Below the pieces are notes generated by a model. That model made no database searches. It had not been told where the DNA came from and worked only from the letters and a program-made list of their open reading frames with translations. 64,000 bases of DNA, taken from contig NZ_CP041360.1 of assembly GCF_006965485.1 (NCBI RefSeq), positions 1,736,001 to 1,800,000 on the forward strand, in the 5' to 3' direction. Source of the DNA: Spirosoma sp. KCTC 42546. GTDB taxonomy: Bacteria > Bacteroidota > Bacteroidia > Cytophagales > Spirosomataceae. Both the position numbers and the translations under genes were made by a program. This document shows, piece after piece, positions 1 through 7,959 of the stretch (the stretch's first letter is position 1; each line of letters opens with the position of its first letter).

Positions 1-295
1 CAGCAAATTCTTTGTCTTCCAGAATATGCACGACCTCAATGAGTGATTCGGTTTCCAGATCGTCCCACGTAAACAGTTCATCGACCTTTTCGTCAACGAT
101 GATCGCCAGGCCCTGTTCAGTAATCGCATTAAATTCCTGACCTTCATATTCCCATTCTTCGGTCAGCGATACTTCAGGCATCACCTCGCCCCTGTGATTC
201 TTTACATTTTCCCGATATAATCGGCTGATCAGATTCTTAATTCTGGTCCGAAGGGATTCATGCTCTTCAATGAGGATCTGTGCATTTGGGTCCAT
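1..295 (-). CDS. Hypothetical protein, C-terminus cut by window edge
   Basis: An open frame starts at an ATG at 295 and runs off the left edge, giving about 98 residues that begin MDPNAQILIEEHESL. The visible part is acidic and soluble, with a charged helical start (about residues 5-32) and then a segment rich in E, W and D. No signal peptide or membrane segment is seen. I do not recognise the family. It could be a small cytoplasmic protein of about 100-130 residues. The ATG is the first in frame after an AT-rich gap, which supports the start. Confidence 0.6.
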   Translation of the reverse strand, partial: MDPNAQILIEEHESLRTRIKNLISRLYRENVKNHRGEVMPEVSLTEEWEYEGQEFNAITEQGLAIIVDEKVDELFTWDDLETESLIEVVHILEDKEFA

Positions 296-588
296 AATAC
301 TTTAGAAAGTTAACGGTTGATACTGAGTTTTGCATTGCTAGTCTCGATGTGTACAACCTTAGACGGATTTCAGTGAAATAGTATCAGGGAGCGCACTGGT
401 TTTATGGAATTTCTAGTAACAAAATGTTGTAAAAATTTGATTATGAAGACGTTATTCTATCTAGATATTAATTGTAGATAGAATTAACAGTTGAATCAAT
501 GTAGTTGTCGGTTTTAGAAAACGCAGCAGGCCAGCCATCTATGAGAAGATGGCTGGCCCACATGGAATGAAACAAAAGTGTTTATCAA
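296..588. other. Intergenic gap with one hairpin
   Basis: No coding frame is supported here. The stretch is AT-rich and contains the hairpin at 529-558, listed separately. It probably holds the promoter of the gene cut by the left edge, but no clear box was identified. Confidence 0.5.
529..558. terminator. 12-bp perfect hairpin
   Basis: GGCCAGCCATCT pairs perfectly with AGATGGCTGGCC across a 6-base loop. It lies 30 bases beyond the stop of the minus-strand repeat protein at 589, where a terminator is expected. On the minus strand it is followed by a short T-containing stretch rather than a long T-run, so termination is likely but not certain. Confidence 0.6.
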
Positions 589-825
589 TCACTTATTCGC
601 TGGATCCTGGCTGCGGATAATTAACTTATCTACTTCCAGTTCACCAATGCGTAATTTGTGGATATATCCCCGGCCAATGCGAAACTGACCGATGGCCAGA
701 GCGCCAATGGCCAAGGCACCCACAGCTACCGCACCAACGGCAAGCGCTCCCACTGCCCATCGACCCACAGCCACCTGACCAATGGCCCGGCTTCCTGCTT
801 GTAGCGGTAAGTTGAATCGGTTCAT
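589..825 (-). CDS. Small pentapeptide-like repeat protein
   Basis: A 78-residue protein beginning MNRFNLPLQ. From about residue 13 it is built of roughly eleven five-residue units of the form [A/R]-[I/V]-G-x-[L/V/F/W], such as AVGAL, AVGAV and AIGAL. The last units degrade to YIHKL, RIGEL and EVDKL. The regular spacing suggests a short solenoid or a membrane-associated repeat stack. It is not the classical A(D/N)Lxx pentapeptide pattern. The ATG at 825 is preferred over an in-frame GTG-type start at 861 because the extra residues do not fit the repeat. It is divergent from the MFS gene at 900, with 74 bases between. Function unknown. Confidence 0.6.
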   Translation of the reverse strand: MNRFNLPLQAGSRAIGQVAVGRWAVGALAVGAVAVGALAIGALAIGQFRIGRGYIHKLRIGELEVDKLIIRSQDPANK

Positions 826-899
826 AGTATAGCTTTTTAAGCAGAACTTATCTGAACCCACTGGGTTTTATTGTATTATCCTACGGACTAAAACTCTTG

Positions 900-2216
900 A
901 TGAACCGATTTTACGCCATTTTAGCCAACTCGCTGGTTGCCTCTCTGACCAATAATCTCGTTTGGTTTGCCGTTACCTTCTGGGTTTACCTGGAGACGAA
1001 GTCAGTAGTAGCTACGTCGCTGATGGCGGGTGTCTATTCGGGTACGGTCGCGCTGTCCGGCTTCTTTCTGGGTTCGCTGGTGGATCGGTACAAGAAGAAG
1101 ATTTCGATGATCGTTTCGAGTCTTGGCTCCCTCGTTTTATACGGGCTCTCGTTTATCATTTTCATCTCGACGCCAGAGAAAGTCTTCAAGGACCCGGAAA
1201 GCCCAGTTCTCTGGGTGTTTATAGTCCTCTCGCTGGTAGGAGCCATTGCCGGAAACATACGGAGCATCGCGCTCTCAACACTCGTAACGGTTCTGATACC
1301 TGAGGAAGGCCGGGATAAAGCCAATGGAATGGTTGGCACCACAAACGGCGTTTCCTTTCTCGTTTCCTCGATTTTCAGTGGCCTGATTATTGGCTTTCTG
1401 GGTATTTTCTGGATGCTGATCATCGCCATTGGGCTAACCGCGCTGGTGCTGATTCATGTGTGGTTGTTGTCGATCCCCGAAAAAGGGATTATCCATACCG
1501 AAGAGCATACCAAACGCATCGATATTCGGGGAACGATCAAGGCGATCAACCTCGTGCCAGGACTTTTTGCGCTTATCTTTTTTAACACCTTCAACAACTT
1601 TCTGGGTGGGGTTTTTATGTCGCTGATGGATGCCTACGGCCTGTCATTGGTAACGGTTCAGACCTGGGGTGTTTTGTGGGGCGTTTTGAGCCTGGGATTT
1701 ATTATCGGTGGGCTGATCGTATCGAAAAAAGGGCTTGGGAAACAGCCACTGCGAACCTTGTTTCTCGCTAACATCGCCATGTGGACGATCTGCGTTTTCT
1801 TTACGATTCAGGCGTCTGTCATTCTGCTGGCAGTGGGCATGTTCATTTACCTGTGTTTGATTCCGGTAGTTGAAGCCGCCGAGCAAACGATCCTGCAAAA
1901 GCTGATTACACCGGAACGGCAGGGGCGGGTGTTTGGCTTTGCGCAAAGTATTGAACAGGCGGCCTCACCAATAACCGCGTTTATGATTGGCCCCATTGCG
2001 CAACTTATATTTATTCCGTTCATGACGACCGGAGCTGGTGTGGACCTGATAGGTTCCTGGTTCGGGACGGGCAAGGATAGAGGGCTCGCCCTGTTGTTTA
2101 CCGTTACTGGATTGATTGGCCTGATCATTACGATCATCGCCATGAAGTCCAAAGCCTATGACACGCTTTTAGGCAACTACCAAAAGCAGGCCGAACCGCA
2201 GGCTGTTGACGAGTAA
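900..2216 (+). CDS. MFS transporter, MFS_3-like exporter
   Basis: A 438-residue integral membrane protein with about 12 hydrophobic helices. It has a motif-A-like loop after helix 2 (GSLVDRYKKK) and a typical MFS_3 segment TPERQGRVFGFAQSIEQ before helix 11. This family includes enterobactin exporter and macrolide efflux proteins, so proton-driven export of a small molecule or drug across the inner membrane is likely. The substrate cannot be read from sequence. A TTG lies one codon upstream at 897, but the ATG at 900 (MNRFYAIL) is the natural start. It is monocistronic and divergent from the repeat protein; the next gene lies on the other strand. Confidence 0.85.
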   Translation: MNRFYAILANSLVASLTNNLVWFAVTFWVYLETKSVVATSLMAGVYSGTVALSGFFLGSLVDRYKKKISMIVSSLGSLVLYGLSFIIFISTPEKVFKDPESPVLWVFIVLSLVGAIAGNIRSIALSTLVTVLIPEEGRDKANGMVGTTNGVSFLVSSIFSGLIIGFLGIFWMLIIAIGLTALVLIHVWLLSIPEKGIIHTEEHTKRIDIRGTIKAINLVPGLFALIFFNTFNNFLGGVFMSLMDAYGLSLVTVQTWGVLWGVLSLGFIIGGLIVSKKGLGKQPLRTLFLANIAMWTICVFFTIQASVILLAVGMFIYLCLIPVVEAAEQTILQKLITPERQGRVFGFAQSIEQAASPITAFMIGPIAQLIFIPFMTTGAGVDLIGSWFGTGKDRGLALLFTVTGLIGLIITIIAMKSKAYDTLLGNYQKQAEPQAVDE

Positions 2217-2231
2217 ACAGGCCTTAACATC

Positions 2232-2660
2232 TTATTTCTCGGGTACCGACGTGGGTTTACCTGGTTCGGCCAGGAAGAAGACCAATAGTTTGGCTGGGAC
2301 TGTAGAACTCGTGTTGCGGGCTGAGCTGTGTAACCCATTGGTAAATTCATAAAAGGAGTCCCCTTTCTTGTACACATGCGTCTTGCCTTCAAAAACAGAC
2401 TCGATTTCACCTTCCAGTATATAGCCAAACGTTGGGCAGGGGTGGCGGTGAGCGGGAGATGAACTGTTGGGTGGGTAATCCACGATCAGCATCTGGCCTT
2501 CCCGATTGTCAATGCCTTTTTCGGCCAGTAGCTGTTGGAGAATAATGGTTCGACTGACCTTCATGGGGCTGCTACTGGTAGCTGCATGTTCATGTTGAGC
2601 AAAGAGCTGGCCCGATAGCGAACTCGCCAGTATGGCGTAGGAAATAAGTAGTGTTTTCAT
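2232..2660 (-). CDS. Secreted cupin-domain protein
   Basis: A 142-residue protein with a signal peptide (MKTLLISYAILASSLSGQLFA) and a single small cupin barrel. Cupin motif 1 is visible as PAHRHPCPTFGYILEGEIE, with the HRH metal ligands, and motif 2 as KKGDSFYEFTNGLHSSARN, with a late His. It is probably periplasmic and metal-binding; the substrate is unknown. A longer frame starts at 2705, but the ATG at 2660 gives a clean signal peptide, and the upstream part lies in the repeat at 2681-2756. It lies on the same strand as the AhpD-like gene, with the palindrome between them, so co-transcription is uncertain. Confidence 0.8.
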   Translation of the reverse strand: MKTLLISYAILASSLSGQLFAQHEHAATSSSPMKVSRTIILQQLLAEKGIDNREGQMLIVDYPPNSSSPAHRHPCPTFGYILEGEIESVFEGKTHVYKKGDSFYEFTNGLHSSARNTSSTVPAKLLVFFLAEPGKPTSVPEK

Positions 2661-2680
2661 TTGAAAAGTAAGAGAAAAAA

Positions 2681-2756
2681 TTAACCACAGAGGCACAGAG
2701 AACACAGAGATTTATTGCCTCAAACTACTCTGTGTTCTCTGTGCCTCTGTGGTTAA
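2681..2756. repeat. Perfect 29-bp inverted repeat, ACAGAG-rich family
   Basis: A 29-base arm starting TTAACCACAGAGGCACAGAG at 2681-2709 is perfectly inverted at 2728-2756, with an 18-base spacer. The arm contains short ACAGAG repetitions. Related inverted repeats occur at 13,774-13,884 and 45,093-45,186, so this is an interspersed family and not just a terminator. Confidence 0.9.
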
Positions 2757-2766
2757 AAAACAATGA

Positions 2767-3210
2767 TCAATCCTGATCCGCCACCATGTGCGTGGCGATG
2801 GCAATTCGATTCCAACTATTAATGGTGATAATGGCCAGGATTAGCTGAGCCAGTTTCTGTTCGCCAAGCAGACGTACGACGTTGTCATATACCTCGTCGG
2901 ATACACCCTTGTTGGTTAGCTGCGTCAATTCTTCGGCGAGTCGCAAAACGGCCTGCTCGACTTCGGTGAAGAACGGTGTTTCCCACCAGGCACTTAGGGT
3001 ATACAATCGTTGTTCGGTTTCGCCAAGTTGGCGAGCTTCTTTTCCGTGCATGTTGAGGCAATAGCCGCAGCCGTTCAACTGCGACACGCGCATTTTAATC
3101 AATTGCGCCAATTTAGGGTCAAGGTCGAATGACGCTACCTGTTTTTCTGCTTCCAGCATTGCTTTGTAAACGCGGGGCTCAACCTCTTTAAGGAACATTC
3201 TGGCTTTCAT
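2767..3210 (-). CDS. Carboxymuconolactone decarboxylase / AhpD-like protein
   Basis: A 147-residue cytoplasmic protein with the AhpD-type motif NGCGYCLNMH, giving Cys48-x-x-Cys51-x3-His55. In AhpD-like proteins this redox centre gives alkylhydroperoxidase or thiol-disulfide activity. The closely related gamma-carboxymuconolactone decarboxylases lack the Cys pair, so a peroxidase-like role is more likely here. The fold is all alpha and the length is normal for the family. It starts at an ATG at 3210 and is divergent from the MocR-type regulator at 3294, an arrangement that suggests direct control by that regulator. The cupin gene lies downstream on the same strand. Confidence 0.85.
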   Translation of the reverse strand: MKARMFLKEVEPRVYKAMLEAEKQVASFDLDPKLAQLIKMRVSQLNGCGYCLNMHGKEARQLGETEQRLYTLSAWWETPFFTEVEQAVLRLAEELTQLTNKGVSDEVYDNVVRLLGEQKLAQLILAIITINSWNRIAIATHMVADQD

Positions 3211-3293
3211 AAACTGTAGTTTTATTACGACAAATGTCTACCTTTCCTGGCCTACTGTATTAGTCCAGACGTTAGAAATAAGGTAGTCCAGCT

Positions 3294-4760
3294 ATGCCCT
3301 CATTCAAGGATTTTATTCAGATCGATAAAGGTGCTGACATCGCGATTTATTTGCAGGTCGTCAATGCGATTATCCAGCAAATTCGCCGGGGACAGTTGCG
3401 GAGTGGATCGAAATTGCCGGGCTCCCGTGAGTTGGCCGAAGCGCTAACGGTTCACCGAAAAACGATCGTGGCTGCTTACGACGAACTGATGGCGCAAGGG
3501 TGGATCGAGATGATTCCCCGAAAGGGAACCTTCGTGATGCAGGATTTGCCCGAGATCAAGCCAAAAAAGCTAAAGCAGGGTGAGCCCGTTTTGCTGTACC
3601 CCGAAAAGACGATTTTCGCCATCCCGGAAAATCGCCCAGGAGCGTTTCCGGACCCCGTTATTCCTGATTCTACCAGACTAATTATCAACGATGGATTTCC
3701 CGATACACGACTGGTGCCCAATGAACTACTTCTCCGCGAATTAAGAAGCCTGGGCCGACAAACTGCTTTCCGTAAATATCACATGTATGGCCGACCGGAA
3801 GGAACCGACTACCTACGTGAAACCCTGGCTGGATTTTTACGGGAAACCAGAGGCTTGCCTATTTCAGCCGCTAATGTCATGATTACGCGAGGGGCGCAGA
3901 TGGGTATTTACCTGACGGCCCAACTCTTGCTCAAACCGGGCGATCAGGTCATTGTAGGGGAGTCGAGTTATTTTGCCGCTACCCTAACATTTCAGCAGGC
4001 AGGTGCCCATATCAATCGGGTGCCTGTGGATGAGTTCGGAATTGACATCGACGTAGTAGAACAGCTTTGCGAAAAGAAACGGATCCGGTTGCTGTACGTA
4101 ATCCCGCATCACCATCACCCAACCACCGTAACGCTACCTCCCGAACGGCGGATTCGACTCCTCGAGTTAGCGGCTACTTACAAGTTTGCTATCGTTGAAG
4201 ACGATTATGACTACGATTTCCATTACACCAGCAACCCCGTGCAGCCCATGGCCAGCCTCGACCACCACGGCAGCGTTATCTACATCGGAACACTCAGTAA
4301 AACCCTTGTTCCGGCCGTTCGGGTTGGCTTCATCGTTGCTCCCGAAAACTTTGTTCGAGCTGTTGCTAATTTACGGATGGCCATCGACCGGCAGGGTGAC
4401 AGTATGATGGAAATCGCCATTGCTGAATTGTATCGAAACGGAACCATCGGGCGGCACATTCGGAAAGTCGTGAACCTCTATCGCGAGCGAAGAGACCATT
4501 TTTGTGCCTTATTGACGGATCGGCTGGGGGAACGGGTTTCGTTCAAAATACCGGATGGAGGTATGGCCATCTGGACGAAATTTACCGATAGCGATCTTCG
4601 GCAGGTTTCGGTAAAGGCATATCAGAAAGGATTGATCATGAGCGATGGCCAGCGGTACAATACCGGCCAGACAAACTACAACTCCGCCCGATTGGGCTTT
4701 GCGTCGCTTACCCTGAGCGAGCAGGGTAAGGCGATGGACATTCTGGTGAATTGTTTGTGA
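3294..4760 (+). CDS. MocR-type regulator (GntR HTH + aminotransferase fold)
   Basis: A 488-residue MocR/PdxR-class transcription factor. Residues 14-82 form a GntR winged helix (QLRSGSKLPGSRELAEALTVHRKT). Residues 120-480 form a class I aminotransferase-like domain, with the PLP lysine at Lys336 in GTLSKTLVPAVR and the cofactor Asp within EDDYDYDF. Such proteins usually sense PLP or an amino-compound and regulate a divergent gene. Here the neighbours are the AhpD-like and cupin genes, 83 bases away. The usual P-x-HQ-x-P loop reads PHHHHPTTVTLP, a His-rich variant. The ATG at 3294 gives a full-length domain. Confidence 0.9.
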   Translation: MPSFKDFIQIDKGADIAIYLQVVNAIIQQIRRGQLRSGSKLPGSRELAEALTVHRKTIVAAYDELMAQGWIEMIPRKGTFVMQDLPEIKPKKLKQGEPVLLYPEKTIFAIPENRPGAFPDPVIPDSTRLIINDGFPDTRLVPNELLLRELRSLGRQTAFRKYHMYGRPEGTDYLRETLAGFLRETRGLPISAANVMITRGAQMGIYLTAQLLLKPGDQVIVGESSYFAATLTFQQAGAHINRVPVDEFGIDIDVVEQLCEKKRIRLLYVIPHHHHPTTVTLPPERRIRLLELAATYKFAIVEDDYDYDFHYTSNPVQPMASLDHHGSVIYIGTLSKTLVPAVRVGFIVAPENFVRAVANLRMAIDRQGDSMMEIAIAELYRNGTIGRHIRKVVNLYRERRDHFCALLTDRLGERVSFKIPDGGMAIWTKFTDSDLRQVSVKAYQKGLIMSDGQRYNTGQTNYNSARLGFASLTLSEQGKAMDILVNCL

Positions 4761-4765
4761 AGGGG

Positions 4766-4865
4766 CTGGCGCGAGCATTTGCTCGTGCCTGTTAATGAAG
4801 TCAGGATTCACTGACGGAAGCGAATGCTGGCTATATAAAAAGTCACGGGTAAGTGCCCGCGCCAG
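4766..4865. repeat. Imperfect 22-bp inverted repeat after the MocR gene
   Basis: CTGGCGCGAGCATTTGCTCG and two further bases at 4766-4787 are mirrored at 4844-4865 (18 of 22 positions). All four mismatches are transitions, so RNA pairing would be kept by G-U wobble. The 56-base spacer is long for a simple terminator. The rest of the 4761-5099 gap holds no gene; a GGCCTCTGGCC-type motif lies near 5024. Confidence 0.65.
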
Positions 4866-5059
4866 AGTAATCTTAACACGCCAGATTGCCTCTGCATCTT
4901 TGCAACAAATGCATGTATCAAACCGTATAGTAATTATTTGAATAGTACTACAGAAAAGTGCCAACAGATACATAAAACGGCTCTTTTTGCAACGCTGGCG
5001 TACCAGTGTATTCTATCTAAGGGCCTCTGGCCCGTGGCCCGTATCCAGTACATAAATAA

Positions 5060-5090
5060 GGCCAGATTAATTAGCGAAATCAATCTGGCC
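5060..5090 (-). terminator. Putative terminator of the DbpA-like helicase gene
   Basis: GGCCAGATT at 5060-5068 pairs perfectly with AATCTGGCC at 5082-5090 across a 13-base loop. On the minus strand it follows the helicase stop at 5100 and is followed by TTATTTATG, a weak T-rich tail. Confidence 0.6.
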
Positions 5091-5099
5091 GGAGAATAG

Positions 5100-6422
5100 T
5101 CAACGCGCTACTTCAATTTTGTACTTCTTCCCTTTCATTTTTTCGTCTTTTATCCGATTCAAAAATGCATCGACTTTGGCTTTTTTTACAGCGGCAAACG
5201 AAATGAAATCTTTCACTTCGATCAACCCTAAATCCCCTTTCTCAAGTTGCCCTTTCTGGGAGAAAAAACCAACGATATCGACTTTGTTCAGTTTATTCTT
5301 CTTGCCACCACTGATGTAAATCGTCACAAATTCAGGCGGTTTGGGGAGCGACGTGTTGGTTGGGAGCGCTAACGTTTCGAGCGATTTATCCAGATAGGGG
5401 GGGCGTGGTTCATCGCGGTGCAGAATCACATAAGCCGTTCCCGATGTTTGCATGCGCGCCGTCCGGCCGTTGCGATGGACAAACTCGTGGGCATGTGGCG
5501 GCAAATGGTAATGAATCACGTGTTTCATTTCGGGAATATCCAGCCCGCGAGCCGCCAGATCGGTGGTGACCAGGAAGGTGACGCTGCCGTTTCGGAACAG
5601 AATTAACGCCCGTTCGCGATCGTCCTGCTCCATCCCGCCGTGGTAGAAGGTCGAATAAATGCCCATTTCGTTCAGCAAGGCGCTGGTTCGTTCGGCGGCA
5701 TCCCGATGGTTGCAGAAAATCAACGCCGATTCCGAATTCAGCGAACACAGTAATTGAAACAGCGTCTCGATTTTATCTTTGGCTTCTGAATAGACCAGTT
5801 TAATGGTTAGGTTAGTCGCTACGTCTTCATCGGGCGTAAACGTCAGGGTTGTAGGGGTATTAAGCTTAACAAAGTCAGGAATGTTGATGCCCGACGTGGC
5901 TGAGACAAGTACCCGTTTTCGGAGGTTGCGTAAGCCACTGATGATATAAGCCATTTCTTCCTGGAACCCCAGCTCCAATGACTTGTCGAACTCGTCCAGA
6001 ACCAGCGTATGAATGCCGTCCATAGAAAAGGTTTTCCGGCCAATATGATCCGTAATTCGTCCGGGCGTGCCAATCAATAGGGCAGGGGGATTGCTCAGAT
6101 TTTTGATTTCGGTTTCCATCGGATGGCCCCCATAGCACACATTGACTTTGTAGCCCGTTGCCATTTTCTTCCAAACCTGCTCAATCTGCATTGCCAGTTC
6201 GCGGGTGGGGGCCAGAATCAGGCATTGCACCTCGTTTCGGTTTGGTTTGAGCAATTGGAGAACGGGTAACAGGAAGGCAATCGTTTTGCCAGAACCCGTC
6301 GGCGCTATCAAAAACGTATCGTTATCCTGTAAAATGGCTTTCTGGGCAGCTTCCTGCATCGGTTTTAATGCCGAAATGCCGAGACTTTCCAGAACTTGTG
6401 CTTGTTGTTGCGGACTTATCAT
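5100..6422 (-). CDS. dbpA: DEAD-box RNA helicase with DbpA-type RNA-binding tail
   Basis: A 440-residue ATP-dependent RNA helicase. Visible motifs are the Q-motif region near residue 22, motif I APTGSGKT (40-47), Ia PTRELA, motif II DEFD (143-146) in place of DEAD, motif III SAT (174-176), and motif VI HRNGRTAR in place of HRxGRTGR. From about residue 363 a small domain starting FVTIYISGGKKNKLNK matches the DbpA RNA-binding fold, which in known proteins binds 23S rRNA hairpin 92. A role in 50S ribosome assembly is therefore likely. It is divergent from two more helicase genes. The symbol rests on domain architecture only. Confidence 0.85.
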   Translation of the reverse strand: MISPQQQAQVLESLGISALKPMQEAAQKAILQDNDTFLIAPTGSGKTIAFLLPVLQLLKPNRNEVQCLILAPTRELAMQIEQVWKKMATGYKVNVCYGGHPMETEIKNLSNPPALLIGTPGRITDHIGRKTFSMDGIHTLVLDEFDKSLELGFQEEMAYIISGLRNLRKRVLVSATSGINIPDFVKLNTPTTLTFTPDEDVATNLTIKLVYSEAKDKIETLFQLLCSLNSESALIFCNHRDAAERTSALLNEMGIYSTFYHGGMEQDDRERALILFRNGSVTFLVTTDLAARGLDIPEMKHVIHYHLPPHAHEFVHRNGRTARMQTSGTAYVILHRDEPRPPYLDKSLETLALPTNTSLPKPPEFVTIYISGGKKNKLNKVDIVGFFSQKGQLEKGDLGLIEVKDFISFAAVKKAKVDAFLNRIKDEKMKGKKYKIEVAR

Positions 6423-6488
6423 GCCCTAAAAGTACAGCAAAATGGCCGGGTTGCATCCGTTTCGTTTTTGGACAGGATTGCTTGAAAT

Positions 6489-6554
6489 ACCCCCAACCCC
6501 CTGAAGGGGGCTTTTCTCCCCAGTGAACTTAGCCCCCTTCAGGGGGTTGGGGGT
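6489..6554. repeat. Perfect 23-bp inverted repeat, CCCCTGAAGGGG family
   Basis: A 23-base arm, ACCCCCAACCCCCTGAAGGG plus GGC, at 6489-6511 is perfectly inverted at 6532-6554 with a 20-base spacer. Each arm is itself a near-palindrome around CCCCCTGAAGGGGG. A second copy lies at 37,031-37,102 and a diverged relative at 42,752-42,789. It sits between divergent helicase genes, so it is not a plain terminator. Confidence 0.9.
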
Positions 6555-6630
6555 GTGGGTATCTGCACGTTTTCCTGACTGAGTTCGGGGAATAGCCGTA
6601 CCTTCGTAGATTGGTAGACGATGTAAGGCT

Positions 6631-7959
6631 ATGACGTTTGAGGAACTGAATCTGAATAAACCGCTTATAAATGCCCTGAATGACCTGGGCTATACGACCC
6701 CAACGACCATTCAGCAGAATGTGTTTTCGATTGTGATGTCGGGGCGGGACGTGTGCGGACTGGCGCAAACGGGTACGGGAAAAACGCTGGCGTATCTGCT
6801 GCCCTGCCTTCGTCAGCTTCAATTTTCGAAAGAGAAACTGCCCCAACTCCTGATCATTGTTCCAACCCGCGAACTGGTCGTTCAGGTGCTGGAAACGGTG
6901 AACCAGGTGACGGCCTACATGAACCTGACCGCGGTAGGTGTGTATGGGGGTGTCAACCTGAAACCGCAGGCGGCTGAAGTGCAGAAAGGCATGGACATCC
7001 TGGTGGCTACACCTGGCCGGCTGGTCGATTTATTGTCGAACGGTATTCTGAAGACCAAGGCGATTAAAAAACTGGTCATCGATGAGGTCGACGAAATGCT
7101 GGACCTTGGGTTCCGCACGCAGCTGAAAATCATTCTGGACCTGCTGCCCCCGAAACGGCAAAACCTGCTGTTTTCGGCTACGCTGACGACTGAGGTTGAG
7201 AAGTTAATCGAAACGTTTTTCAACAATCCAGTTCGGGTTGAGGCTGCTCCGGTGGGTACGCCCCTGGAAAATATTGCGCAGATGGCGTATGCCGTTCCTA
7301 ACTTTTACACGAAGGTTAACCTGATGAAACTGTTACTGAATCAGGATGCGGACATGACCAAAGTGCTGGTCTTTGTGGCCACCAAGCATTTGGCGGATCA
7401 GGTATATGACGAACTCGAAACCAAATTCCCGGACCAGCTCGGCATCATTCACTCGAACAAAGCCCAGAGCCAGCGATTTGAGGCCGTTGATCAATTTAAA
7501 GCGGGCACTCACCGAATCCTGATTGCTACAGATATCATTGCTCGTGGATTGGACGTAGCCGAGGTGTCGCACGTGATTAATTTTGACATGCCCGACGTGC
7601 CGGAAAACTACATTCACCGGATTGGCCGAACGGGCCGTGCCGATCAGAAGGGCATCGCCATTACGTTTATTACGCCTAAAGATGCGGAAAAACAGGAGGC
7701 TATCGAATCGTTGATGAACTACCAGATTCCGCTGTTGCCGTTGCCACAGGATCTCGTTATTTCAGACGAACTAACCGAAGACGAGGAACCGAAAATATAC
7801 ATGAAAACCGTGGAGGTAAAAGTACCCAAGCGCGAAGACGTTGGTCCGGCTTTTCATGAGAAGTTAGCTAAAAACAAAAAAGTAAACGTACGGCGCGATC
7901 ACGCAGCCGAAAAAATGTTAAAATATGGCAGACCCATTAAGCGGAGCGGAAAAAAATAA
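6631..7959 (+). CDS. DEAD-box RNA helicase with DEVD motif II
   Basis: A 442-residue RhlE-like ATP-dependent RNA helicase. Motif I is AQTGTGKT (45-52), Ia VPTRELV, Ib TPGR, motif II DEVD (151-154) in place of DEAD, motif III SAT, and motif VI HRIGRTGR. A basic C-terminal tail (about 400-442, ending GRPIKRSGKK) probably binds RNA. A TACCTTCG box at 6599-6606 may be the -7 promoter element. The gene overlaps the next helicase gene by 35 bases in another frame, so translation of the two is probably coupled. Roles in ribosome assembly or RNA decay are known for the family; the substrate here is not known. Confidence 0.85.
   Translation: MTFEELNLNKPLINALNDLGYTTPTTIQQNVFSIVMSGRDVCGLAQTGTGKTLAYLLPCLRQLQFSKEKLPQLLIIVPTRELVVQVLETVNQVTAYMNLTAVGVYGGVNLKPQAAEVQKGMDILVATPGRLVDLLSNGILKTKAIKKLVIDEVDEMLDLGFRTQLKIILDLLPPKRQNLLFSATLTTEVEKLIETFFNNPVRVEAAPVGTPLENIAQMAYAVPNFYTKVNLMKLLLNQDADMTKVLVFVATKHLADQVYDELETKFPDQLGIIHSNKAQSQRFEAVDQFKAGTHRILIATDIIARGLDVAEVSHVINFDMPDVPENYIHRIGRTGRADQKGIAITFITPKDAEKQEAIESLMNYQIPLLPLPQDLVISDELTEDEEPKIYMKTVEVKVPKREDVGPAFHEKLAKNKKVNVRRDHAAEKMLKYGRPIKRSGKK

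Noticed and set aside
4111..4140. His-rich stretch PHHHHP in the MocR regulator, looked at as a tag or artefact
   Set aside because: It falls at the conserved loop of the aminotransferase domain, with family-like residues on both sides, so it is natural.
6205..6429. Plus-strand frame within the first helicase gene
   Set aside because: It is antisense to conserved helicase motifs and has no independent support.
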